NCBI RefSeq assembly: GCF_011397635.1
Contig: NC_064759.1
Span: 21,600,428 to 21,664,427 of the forward strand
Direction: 5' to 3'
Origin: Epinephelus fuscoguttatus
Taxonomy: Eukaryota > Chordata > Actinopteri > Perciformes > Serranidae
Length of the DNA stretch: 64,000 nucleotides
The position numbers and the translations under genes are program-made. This document shows, piece after piece, positions 10,328-22,900 of the stretch. Numbering within the stretch: the stretch's first letter is position 1; each line of letters begins with the position of its first letter. Under the pieces are notes generated by a model. That model was not told the DNA's origin. It saw only the letters and a program-made list of their open reading frames with translations, and ran no database searches.

Positions 10328-12739
10328 ATGCCAGAAATCAAACTCAAACACGTCGTGTCTTGCAGCACCGAGGACAATGTAAGTTCACTTCTCACTTACA
10401 TTGAACCGTAACAATGTTCCCGTTTGTCCCCTGACACAAAGTTTGTAGATATATGCTTTTTATTTAGCCAAATGCGAGCCTCACTTTCACTCACCTCTTG
10501 TCCTAATGCACAACAGACTCACAAGGCAGACAACCTGCTGAGCTCTGATACCTACAGGAAGTGGAAAGCAGCAAGAGCTGGGGAGAAGCAGACATCAGTC
10601 ATTCTGCAGGTATGTTCTTGACCCCCTGTGTAACTTACTCCCACATGTGTCACCCAGCAGCAGTTACATAACATGTTGTTCTGTCATTATTGATGTGAAA
10701 TTTACTTATGTCATGAAGTAGACTTATATAACCTGGTGATAAAGTTCATTTGAACCAGATCAAACACTGCTGCTCAGATCTAACTTGCTGAGTATCACAG
10801 AACTTTTTTATCTAAATACGAGATCGTTTTTTTTATGTCCCAAATTCACTTACCCTTCCTTCCCTGGCTGTTTATCCACGAAAGGAAAGCTTTTAATCCA
10901 ACTTGGTATTTGTTATTGTCATGTAATAATGGTTGGGCACTCACTTTTGTTATCTGTAACTTCTGAAATGTGAAGCTGTTTCCAAACGTTATATTTATTT
11001 AATTGACACTTTTAGCCAAAGCAGCTTTCAAAAATATATTCAACCATGTGGATGCAACAGTAAAATTGCAAAAATCAAGCAAGAACATTAACTTCATCAA
11101 GTGCTATAATTAGAGACAAGAAGAGATAAAGTTTTTTCCCATTCCTTTTTAAATTTTGTTTTATTTTGTGAGGCAAGATGCCACCTGAACAGATGAGTTT
11201 CCAGTCTTCAACAGAATCTGTGTTGAACATTTCACCGATTGAAAATGTTGACTTCTACTCCCACGTCTCCTTTGTTGATGTATTTGTGCCATTGTGGGAT
11301 TCCCCTTGTCTGCATTGTCTTACAGACACTCTTGCAGGGCAGTGGTTCCCATCTGTCGAACCACAGGGTCTAGATTTCTCCCTAGTCATTAGTTCAAGGT
11401 CAACTCAGTACACACGTTCGGCCACGTCATCGAACTAGTTTGCTGTCTCTGTTAAGTAGCTGTCTGTTAGTCACTCACTCTACAGCAGGAAACGGCACTT
11501 CAAAGTAAAAACTCTGTCTCAGAATTTTCCTGCATTTCAAAATAAAGTGTTTTTTGACAAACTTAACACTTGCAATCCATTCAGAATGGACCCCTTTTAG
11601 ACTTCAACCCATCAATTGGGAACCACTGGTTTAGGGATTAGGCAGAAGCAAATTTCCTGTCTTATTTAGAATGCTGCTTGTAAAGTGTGGAAGACAAGAA
11701 CATACTGTGCTCATCTTTGTCTAGATTACAGGATTTACAGAATATGTTAAAGGCACTTGAGGCACACTGAAATTTTCATTAGGAGAGTGTATATTATTGC
11801 AAATTACTGTATCAGTAGGGGACAGTCTGTGTCCAAAAAGGTATACATGTATTTTCTTGGCATAAATGTGTTAAACGTAGGACAAGTAAAAGACTTTGTC
11901 TTCTTAAATCCATTCTTTTAGCTCTTCCAGCTTTGTTTCTTGTGTATGCTCTGTTGACATGTGCTTTTTCACTTTCCTCTCAGTTCGAGAAGGAGGAGCA
12001 GGTGCACAGCATTGATATTGGAAATGAAGGGTCGGCTTTCATCGAGGTGCTGGTGGGGAACTCTTCAGCTGTCAGAGACCAGGATTATGAGGTATTATCT
12101 CAAACCCAACCAAGTACAAAGCATATCACGTCCTTATCAATGGAATTACTCCACATTTTTTTGTCCAAATTCTTTGATGTCAATCTTTCACTCTTTTAGG
12201 TTCTTTTGGTTATGTCTTCCTTCATGTCCCCCACGGAGAGCCGAAATGGCACCAACATGAACCGGGTGCGATTCTTTGGGCCCAACCAGCTGCAGAAGAG
12301 CACAGCACAGGAGAAGTGGGACAGAGTGAAAATTGTGTGTAGCCAGCCATACAGCAAGGTAAGGCCCAGACACTTAAAATAACAGAGTGCAAACTAAGAT
12401 TTCCATCTGACTCTTAAACGTAAAACATTTGCATTTTCCAGATTTAACAAAAAATGCAGATCATTGCTTTACACACACGGCGCAGTAGGGGTCTTCTTGT
12501 ACTGAAGCCGCTTGGCTGCACCTGTTGATGTTGTGTGTTGAAGTCCTGTGAACTATTGAATTAAAGTTTACTTGTGTGAACAAAGGTGTGTACTAATACA
12601 CATGTATCTGCTGCCACTTGTGAAATAAATTCTAAGATGACTTTGTGGGTGTGTTTTGCAGAACATAGCATACGGACTGGCCTTTGTTAAGTTTCATTCA
12701 CCACCTGACAAAAATGATCCTCCTCCAACAAACTCCCCG
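10328..12739 (+). other. xrcc1: XRCC1 N-terminal domain (exons 1-5)
   Basis: Residues 1-163 form the beta-sandwich that binds DNA polymerase beta. The sequence follows human closely (TYRKWKAARAGEK, GNEGSAFIEVLVG, RVKIVCSQPYSK, FHSPPDK). Cys12 is kept. The partner Cys20 of the human oxidised form is replaced by Lys, encoded by the third codon of exon 2. Confidence 0.93.
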
Positions 12740-15700
12740 GTAAGTCATGCCACATCTTGTTCTCAAAACTCCAGGGTACAGATGTCTCTTCTCTTTTAAT
12801 ATTGTCACTGAGACCTGAGAGCAGTGTTGACAAAGGCTGTGTATTAGAAGCTGCTGACAGGACTCCTGAGTTTCAGTGCTTACACCAAAACAATGCTTCT
12901 TCAGTGTCTCACTTTAAAAAAAACATTTTTCTACAAAACATTTCTTTTATTTCACAAAGGAAAAGAAACTTCTGAAATGATAAAAGTTGTCACAGCACAA
13001 GAAGTCATATGGGAACATTGCCTAAATGAAATAGTCAGGAATTGGCAAAGTTATTATCTGAATAAGAAAACTGTCTGATATAAAAGCCACATGACGAGGT
13101 GCTGAGCGCTGCAGAAGGCTGCAAATAGGTTCAGCTTCCGTCAAAACACTGCACTCGTCACTTTCACTTTTTACCCAGCCATCCAGTCACAGTGGAGACA
13201 AATACCAAAAAGACTCATGTACAAGGACAAAATAATATTGAACCTACCTTGACCGGCAGATCCATCCTCTTCTCCTGCACACTCTTACCTACCCTTCATC
13301 CGCTCTTTTCTTGTGTCGACATTTTCACTTTCGCAGATATTCTGTATCATAGCAACCAAAGTGTCTCAGCTGAAAAGCACTTAAGAGTTGGCAGCTGGAC
13401 ACTTTCAGAAGAGTGCCTGGTGTTTCAGCTGAAAAAAAAAAGCTTTGGTGGAAACACAGCCTTATGTTAAAGGATAACTTCGGTATTTTTCAACCTGGGC
13501 CCCATTTCCCCATGTGTATGTGTGTGTATGATTCATAGGTACAATTCGTTTTAAAATTGTTCAGTATTGAGGGAGGCGGATACAGCCGGCAACCGCAAGG
13601 TAGATATGGGGGCAAATGCGTCCTGTATAAGTTTGCGCATTAAAAGTGCTTTTTTTTCGCCACTGACCGGTTCAGATAGCCAGTGTTATCTCTGTAAATA
13701 GCATACTAAGCGTTTCCCTTACCCTTCACCTCCTCCTGGCTGTGACGTCATCTCGCGAGAGATGTTATCCTTTATTATACAACAGTTAGTTCCGGCCCTG
13801 CAATCTGATTGGTCGAGAGACAGTAAAACCGTGACGATATTGGAGTACAACATCACAGTTATTTCACTGTGTATGTATCACTCCACCTCACAGCTGATTG
13901 CAATCAACAATCAAATCAAAACTGACGGTTAGTGTCAGTTAGGTCAGCAGTTGCGTTGTAGGCTAATAAATTCATCCACTGTCAAACAGTCAAAAATATG
14001 CATTTATTTCCTAAAATAAGTTTTGAATTGAACTATGAATGGTCATCAGAGGAAGATGAGGGAGAGGAGAAGCTGAATCCATCTGAGCACACATCCAGGT
14101 TTGTCAGTGTTTCATCAGCGGAGCTCAATGACTTGGAGCAAAGCAACATACTGTCAGATCAGAAGGCAGAGTCGGCTGTGCCTGTGAAGTGACAGTCCAC
14201 CATGCAGTCACCACAGACTTATTTCACCGGCTGCACAATTAATGGAAACGTGCAGATAAATGTGTATAAAGAGTAAGTGCCTGGTGCACCATGTCTGCGT
14301 TACATGGCAACGGTGACAGCAGAGTCCTGAGGGAACTATTTTTGTTGGCGGAAGACAAATAAAATGCTTAAATTATCTATTTTGTCCTCATTTTTCAACA
14401 TTTCTTAATTAGCCTTGCTTATTTAACTGTTGAACTGTTGTATAAAAGCAATATCACACGAGAGGGAGTGATGTGATGACAACATCACGAGCTCGAGTGT
14501 GATATTGCTTAAATAACACCAGAGGTTGTCCGACCAATGAGAATTTGTTCAGACGAAAGCATATCGACCAACCGATTGTGCAACTGACCAGATGGTGTCA
14601 GCCCCAGAAACCACACACATGAGAGAGACCAGCACTGAACAAATAAGCTATCTTGTAAGTGTTGGCGTGAGATTCAGTGTCATCAGAGGACAGTCTTTAT
14701 AAGCATGTAAATCTAGAGTGAAATGTGCGACCGCACTGTTATCAGCAGTGCTTTAGTTCAGCATGAACATGATGTAGTATAATACATCTTGCTTTTATTG
14801 ATGCTCTGGTAGGAGTCCAGCACTAAGACGTGGCGGAGTATCTCACTGCAGTGTGTAAAGCATCTAAAGCATCTAACTTATCCTGTGAACCACATAACTT
14901 CATGAACTAATGAAATCATTTGTCAAGTTGAAACTTGTTTGCTATATCAAGAGAAAATACACTCCAGTCACTGCCTCCACTTTCTCTTTTGGCGCTAAAC
15001 TTCCTTCTCTCCCATCAGAAACTGACGAAGCTGGGGCAGTTCAGGGTGAAGGATGAGTCTTCTACACCTGGTCCCAGCCTTCAGCCAGGCAGTCTCTTCT
15101 TCAATCGCGACAATGCGGCAAAGTCCAGTACTTCACTTAAAGGTAAATCCACTCATTTAAATTAACCACCTGCTGAAGCCCAATTAAACTCTTTCATGTC
15201 CTTGTAACAGTAAAGTGCTGATCAGGTTGAATAATTAAAAAAATGTCAAGAGAGCGCTCATTAGGCTTAATTTAAAGCTTTTTAAGTGTTCCAGGAGACA
15301 AAAGGGAGGAGATGTTTCAAAGGCATTCTTTATTATCAGGCTACTTTTTATCTCACCAGCACTTCTCTGTCTTTAGTGTCTCCTCAGAGTGAGAAGTTGA
15401 GTTACGCCGCTGCTGCCCTGCAGGCTGGTGGCAGCTCGTCCCACTCGTCAGGTCAAGCTTCCTCCTCCAGCTCTGCCTCACCACAGGTACTAAACATCAC
15501 CATCATTTCCTCCACTGAAGGACAGCCAGCAAACAGCGATTCCCTTAACATTCCCTTTTTTTTGGCTTTATTTAGACAACAGGAAAGCTGAGAGGTACAC
15601 AGCAGAGGATGAAGCAGAGGCAATTAAGTTTGTGTCAGAATGGGCCCTTTAGTTATTGAGAGTTTTAACGACCACATCATTTCTGGGAAAGTTTATTTGA

Positions 15701-18700
15701 TTTAAAACCACATGGGGTCTGAAAAACAAGCTTTTGGCCTAATAACTAAAGTGAATTTAAACCAGAAAAGAAACTATAATTTAAGATGTTTTGTTTTTGT
15801 TTTGTCTTTCTTTAATCAGCATCATAGTTTCTGACATCAGCTTTGTCTTAATCAAATTCAGCTTTCAAATAATCGTCTCTATGAGTACAGGAATATCTCA
15901 AGCACAGGTGAACAAATATCTGACATACTGAACAGCTGTTTTGCCCACAATGGTCTGCATTTTAATGATACATAATGTATGTGCTTTTGTGTTTTTCACC
16001 TAGTAATAGAATAACAATAGAACAGACATTCTCATTCAAATCAACATAGCAGGATGGTCAGAGTGCTGGTGATTTTTATGTGTAACTTTCATATGTACAA
16101 ACTGACTTGTAGGCACAAAGGCACAAACTTGCTGCGATGAGGTCTTGCGATAACGACCAAACCAGCATTGGAGTAGTACTTTCCAAATACGTGAGCTGTT
16201 ACTTTAAAAATATCACCATTACTGTTATTTCCTTGTTTCGTCTGTTGCGCTTAAGTGCATGTTTGTTGAAACATGATGTAGCGTGACTGTAGCTGCCTCC
16301 AAAGAACGAGTGAGAGTTGCTGCTCAGTGGACAGCTGAGAGGATATGAGAGACTGTGAGGATACACATACACATTTTAGATATATTGAATTACGGGTTTT
16401 TGTAGGGCTGGGTGATATAGCGACTATGTATGATATATCGATAAATTCTCAAGCAAGATATGAATGTAGACAACACTGTTTATATGGATATAGGGTCAAG
16501 TTGCGTTACAGATTGCATACCAGTGTTCATCTCTCCTCTCACACTCCCCGCACAGCTCCACCCCACTCACTCACTCACAAGTTCTCCAGCAACCCTAAGA
16601 GAGACACAGAGCTGCTCCTCTGTTTAATCTGTCTGTTATTTAGTCTACAGTGTGACATTGGTTTGTATGTTGCACGAGCTATGCCAAATCAGTCTGTGAG
16701 GTGAATGAAATTATCGCTGAAGCATAAGTGCAATCCAGCATTGTTGTTCTTCTTGGTAATTGTAGTCTATTTTGTGACATAGAGACAGCACCTGGATGCA
16801 GGCGACAGGTGTGTTTTAAAAAAAAAAAAGCAGCCACAACACAGACGTTTCATATACAAGACGTATATAATGCAGACAAAATGTCTCTCGCGACTTCCCT
16901 CCCTCTGCCTCTATGTTGATGTTCTGTGCATAAATAAGATTAATAACCTAAATAAATGAAAAGATTTAAATCATTTTCCAGCACTACATCCATCTGAAAG
17001 ACCATGGAAAACAACTTTTTAATCCCCTCCACAAAGATTTTTAATTGTTTCAAACTACAGTGGATTAATGCCTACTTGATACTTTTATACTCATGTTATA
17101 GTTTTGTGTCCTGTGCTGCAAACCTTTAAACCTCTGTAGCTCCAGTGCTGTGTGCAAAAACGTTAACGTACAGCCCAGCTATTTATTACCTCCGCCAAGG
17201 AGGTTATGTTTTCGCCGGCATTGGTCTGTTTGATGAAATTTTCAGGAAAGGTGGATAATGGGACAAGGAACAGATGATAAAATTTGGGTGGTGATTGGTT
17301 GAAGCAAAGTGGATAAAATAATAAATAAAGTCTATCGTCTGACAGCCTCAGCAGCAATTCCAATTTCTAAAGACGGTGAAAATAGCGCCATCTGGTGGCC
17401 GGAAAGCACGTCTTGTTCTACTTGCTAAATATTGTAATTCTAAAGTTGAAATTAATGTTCTGTGTTGGAAAAAAATAAAGTGAAAAATACAAAAAAAAAC
17501 CCATTATATTTTGTGTTGGTACAAAATTAAAACGAAATAAATGCACCTCAGTGTCTCCACAGTGAAGGCATATAACCTAATAATGATAGTGATGCAAATA
17601 ACCTAATTGTGATGCAGGCTGCAAAATCTGATGCAGAGGGGGAGGGAATATCACCTACTTGGCGGAGGTCTGCACTCACTGAGTGCTTTTCTAGTTTTGT
17701 ATAGTTTTTCTTTTCCACATTGTTCAGCTGCATATTTTTAAAACAGGAGAAAAAATCCTTGTCTGTGCATTTTATTTTGATCACTGTCTGTTTTTTATAA
17801 AAGTGCTTGTGACATCTCAAATGTGGCTTTGACCTGCAACTGAAAACATGTAGCCCATTTTGTAGAAAATACCGAGATATATATCGTGTATTACCATTCA
17901 GCCTGTAAATACTGAGATATGATTTTTGTTCATATCACCCGGCCCTAGTTTCTTGTGACCAAACTAGAGTTGGTGATTGTTGGAACTGTGGACAAAGTAA
18001 CATGACTAATAAGACTAACTCAGACCCATTTCTTGATTTTTATTTTGTTTCTGTCTAAATTTGGATACAGTGTGTTATACAATGTGTTACCAAGCTAACA
18101 TTAGTCTTAGTTGGGTGAAAGAGAGAAACTTGGATTGGTGTCTGTTGCATTTTTCTGTTAAATAAGAAAAAGAGATGCAAGAGTAGGCCAAAACAACGTT
18201 CTCAAATTAGTGTGACACAGTTGTATCTATCTCACTACGTCACCACAAACTAAAAGTCCTAGGATGTGTATGAAAAATGTATTAATACATTACAGTATTT
18301 GAAAAAATAACAAGCATTGTTCGTCAGATTCTTTAATCTTACAGCAGATATCTCACATTGTATTTGCAAATTCTGCTCATTATATTCTGTTTCTCTTGTT
18401 GGTAAAATCCAATTTATTGAATGATTTTGTTAACGTGTGCAGCAGCTTAAAGTGAAGCTTTTATCGACTTAAAAAATCCCAGCTTGAAGTAATGCATCAC
18501 CTGGCTCCATTATGCATCACTGTACTCTTCCCACTCAGAGGGTGAAAAGAGGATGATGAGGGAGACTCTGTCAATATCAGCTACAGGTCACTTTGACTTT
18601 TGAAAAAGAAAAATTAAATACAGACAGATTGAGAGCTGCACAAGTGTGTGTCTCTGCATCAGAAAGTAGTCTAAAAATGATATGTGAGTAACTGCAGAAC

Positions 18701-19854
18701 CTTTGTTTTTACATCTTGAAGGGAAGTTTTATTTCAAATGTTCACCCCGACAATAGAAAAAATTGTCTGCTACACTTGTGTAAGGTTTATTAAATGTACA
18801 GTTTTTGTCTGATGACCTTGTTCTGGTGGCAAATGAAGTGGAAGTGTGGACAGTTTGTGGGAGTCTACTTTATTCCACCCATCATCCACCAGTTTTTCCT
18901 TACGCATCTCTCTTAAACAGGCATGTGCACATTATTTTTCCATTCTAAAAGCTTCCATTTGTTTACTGACCTACATCCATTGTGTCATCGTAGCCACCAG
19001 CCAAAAGAAAATTTGAGTTCAGCAAAGAGCGGCAGTCTGCCTCCGGCCCTCCTCCCTCCAAGAAAATAAGCCCAGCTGGCTCGCCTGAGGGCAAAGCTGC
19101 GACCCCCAAACACAAGCCGAGCCCAGCCAGCACGCCGAGCCCCAGCACAGCAAAAGGTATCACATACATCAGTGTCTGAATTTTAGCATACAGATGATTT
19201 CTTCACCTGGAAAACTTCCTTGACTTTTGCTATTATCTCTTCAGCTTCCCCGGCACAGAAGCCTCCTGACAAGAAGCGGGAGAGCCAGTCCAAACCTGAA
19301 CCCAAACCCAAGCAGCAGAAAGCAAGCGCGCAGCAGGTCCCATTCCAGCGGATGATGGAGGGGGTGGTGTTTGTCCTCAGCGGCTTCCAAAACCCCTTCA
19401 GAGGGGAGCTGAGGGAAAAGGCTCTGGACATGGGAGCTAAATACCGACCTGACTGGACGCCCGACTCCACACATCTCATGTGAGTATCAGACAGGGGGCG
19501 AGGGAGTGTGAGGAAAGCTGAAACACTTAAAACCATTCATGAATACATTACTTACTCTTTCCTCTCGATTTAATATACAGCTTATTATTGGGGTATTTTG
19601 CAGCGTTGAAACAGAGAATAGAGCACTGCAGAGCCGTCAGTGCCTGTATCTGTATTCAGATAAAATGCTAGAAGTTGTCGTGGTTTGTACTGGATGTTAC
19701 GTTAAAGGGAAATTTCGGTTTATTTCAACCTGTCTCCTATGGTCCTAAATTTGTTTCAAGTGACTAGTGACATAAAAATAATAGTTAGCATGTTAGCCGT
19801 TAGCATAGATACAGCCGGGGCGCATAGTAGCATCAGACCTGTTAAAAGGTAAGT

Positions 19855-19911
<57 letters not shown>

Positions 19912-22900
19912 CAACAGGTAGAGGACGAGAGAGGAGGAATGGCTGCTGCAAGGCTGCGTAGCTCTGGAGATTGGTGGTGTACCTGTGAATGCTGTGCCCC
20001 AATGCCCACAGAAGAGGAATGCCTCTGTTGCAAGGAATGGGACTGGTTGCAGCCTTATTTTCAAGGTCTGGATGTGACCGAGGACGAGACACCTCCACCT
20101 GGAGTAGTATCCAGCTGGGCTTTATCTAGAGCTCGCGAGATTTCAGGTACGGTATGAGATCGTTGCTTGTTCTCGCGATATTTCGGCCGCGCTTTGGAAA
20201 GCAGAGCTAGATGGTAAACAAACATGGCAGCACACCGGTAAAGTAAGACAACATGTTTACATGTCGTTTTCTATATGTTCTCGGACATTTATTCTAACGA
20301 TATGAGGCGGTCTTTGTGGAAAAAAAGCTTGTTTAATGGACTAACTTTGCACTTGAAGGTTGACCGTTCAATTACGTTTTAACAGGTCTGACACTACTAT
20401 GCGCCCCGGCTGTATCTAGGCTAACAGCTAACATGCTAACTATTATTTTTATGTCACTAGTCACTTGAAACAAATTTAGGACCATAGGAGACAGGTTGAA
20501 ATAAACCGAAATTTCCCTTTAAATGAGGCAGTGTTATATTCATTGACAATGCATTTTTTTTGCCCTTTAAACATCAAATTGATTTAATATTGGCATATAA
20601 TTGTGAAATATATTTCCACGTCCTCATACTGCCATATTTGTGCACTTTTATTCTCTCTCTCTATCTTTTCTCTTGATTTTTAACAAAACTCAATTTTATG
20701 AATGGTCTATATGCCCATGAAATAAATCCTGAAATAAATTTTAAAAAATCGGATAATAATAGGATAATAAATATATAAATAAATATAAAAATGTAAATTA
20801 GTCAATATAGTTTAATAAATAAATAAATAAATGGGTTTTTAATTTGTATTTTTTTATTACTTTTATTTATTTTAGGGGACTTTTATGTCATAATTTCCCA
20901 TTTATTTATTTATTTATTTATTTCAGGTGACTCTTATTTCCTCATGTCACATTTATTTTCCAGCTGTTTTTATTTCCAAATCAAAATTTTATATCAAAAT
21001 GCCTCTGATTGATACACACAGCGTACAAATCTTAGACTGATAAATATTGACTGGAATACAAGGTGAATTTTTTTTCCACTATTTTGACTGAGTTGTTTAG
21101 AAGGAAGGTAACACATACAGCCAAAAAACTTTTGAGCTTGATTTTAAAGTATAGTTTGCAGGGGATTGAAAGGAATGCAGCTGCTACTGTACACCTAACC
21201 ATTGTACCACTAGCACACTTCAGCACATGATGCTGCCTCCTCCTAATGCACTCTCAGCCCGCTGTGCACTGACTTAGCGGGGGCGAGCAGAATATCATCA
21301 CTTAGTAGTAAATGAAATTACTACTAAGTGAAGCCCTTGCATTTTTATCTTGTGGCCATCCACAATGATTTAAACGTCAATTTTTTTTGCCCCCAATAAT
21401 TACAAGCAACTTCAGGTAGATTACATATGTTCCAAGAATAGAAGCTACTATTTTATGGTACATGTATTTTTAATGAACAGTGCAGCTTGTGTAGTCGTGA
21501 AGTAACCCACACACAGTAGTCTGACTTGTTTGTGTCAGTGGAGTTTAATTGACAGTGTTGTTTAGTGCACTTGACAGTCTGTATTTATTGATTTATTTGC
21601 CAGTTTTTACAGAAAAACACATCAACAAAATCAGATTTTTATATTCACAACACATCAAAAAGTTGTTGCTGTGAGGGAAAAAATGAACCAAATCCTCAGG
21701 TGGCAGAAAACAGCTCAGAAATATTTCTCTATAATGAGAAAGTGAAGACATAAATAGGGAGCATATGCAAAAAAAGCTACAGAAAAGCCAAACGTTGGCA
21801 GACAATCAGCTGAAAACATGATGAACAGAATAAAGACCTTATTGTCAAAACTGATTTATCACAGTTTCTTTTTGTAGGAAATTGTAAAATCATAATTGTT
21901 TTATTGCTGTACTCAGTGTATTACAAATTATTTTAAAATTACATATCATGGCAACATGACAGATGTAAACAATTTTCAAATGACTGTCTCATGGGAGATT
22001 TTTAACTGTAGTTGACTTTTATCATTGCAACAGATTGCCTGATTGTATAACAGCGCTGTTAGCACTCTCAGTAATTCACTTTGATTGCATCTTGATCTCT
22101 GCTGTCAGAGCGCACTATTGCCCTTGTCAGCTTCTCTTTAGTGATGTAACCATATGTGTCTGTCTGTGTGCGTGTATGTGCCCATGCACGTCTGTTTCGT
22201 CCCATTAATCTCCAGCTGTGCCTTCGCCAACACTCCTAAGTACAGCCAGGTGAAATCAGCAGGGGGCATCATCGTACGGAAGGAATGGGTACTTGACTGC
22301 CATAAGAGGAAACAGAAGATCTCCTATAAACGGTAAGAGAGTGTGAAATCCAAAACAAATTATTGAAAACAGATCTGTTGATAGTGATAATAAAATGAAT
22401 TTGGCCAGGTTTGGCCACAGGAGCAGCTGGGTGCATTCAGTGTCTATTTAAAGGGTGCTTCCACAGGGCAACAGCCTGTTTTTAGTGCGGTGCATGTGTT
22501 CAATGTATGAAACCTCATCAGATTAATACTTTCTCTTAAGCCACGTCTGTACCTCTACATTGTACAATCTGTGCACACCACTCACACTGATTGAAGCGGC
22601 CCAAAATACACCCCTCACAGCAGTGATGTCCACTTGCTACAAAGAACATTGTAACCTTGAGCAGCTGATGCCTGCTGTGATCGCAGATTCAACCCAGGCA
22701 GCTCGAGCTCTCTAATTATATGCCTCATTACAGGGGGAGCTTTCAGAATGTCTTCTGTCATCATCCCACGTGAATCTGTCGCTACTGAATAATGTAGACC
22801 AGATTACTCATCCTAGGCAGTGGACATCCAGATAAATTTGAAAAAATGTGTTGCACTGTCTGAAGCTTTGCTTTATCATTTAAGGAATTCATTCATACTT

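Larger units (their letters stand above)
19702..20522. mobile_element. TTAA-flanked transposon with about 150 bp inverted repeats
   Basis: Both ends are TTAA (19702-19705, 20519-20522). They are followed by AAGGGAAATTTCGGTTTATT and its inverse, with inverted homology continuing through GACAGGTTGAAATAA, GCTAACATGCTAAC and GCCCCGGCTGTAT. TTAA target sites suggest the Kolobok or piggyBac type. The 821 bp element carries an (AG)n tract and a cysteine-rich reading frame at 19939-20157. Confidence 0.8.
19343..22332 (+). other. xrcc1: XRCC1 BRCT1 domain (exons 9-10)
   Basis: Residues about 329-418 form the BRCT fold that binds poly(ADP-ribose) and recruits XRCC1 to breaks. GFQNPFRGELREKALDMGA and ICAFANTPKYSQV are near-identical to human. 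The four residues of the phosphate/PAR pocket are all kept (S341, R348, K382, W398). Confidence 0.93.

Noticed and set aside
13998-14192. Acidic 64-codon frame in the intron 5 repeat as a gene
   Set aside because: Inside a repeat, no recognised domain, and no splice partners found. Noted only as part of the element.
19756-20098. Minus-strand frames with long Ser-Leu repeats
   Set aside because: They are translations of the (AG)n microsatellite.
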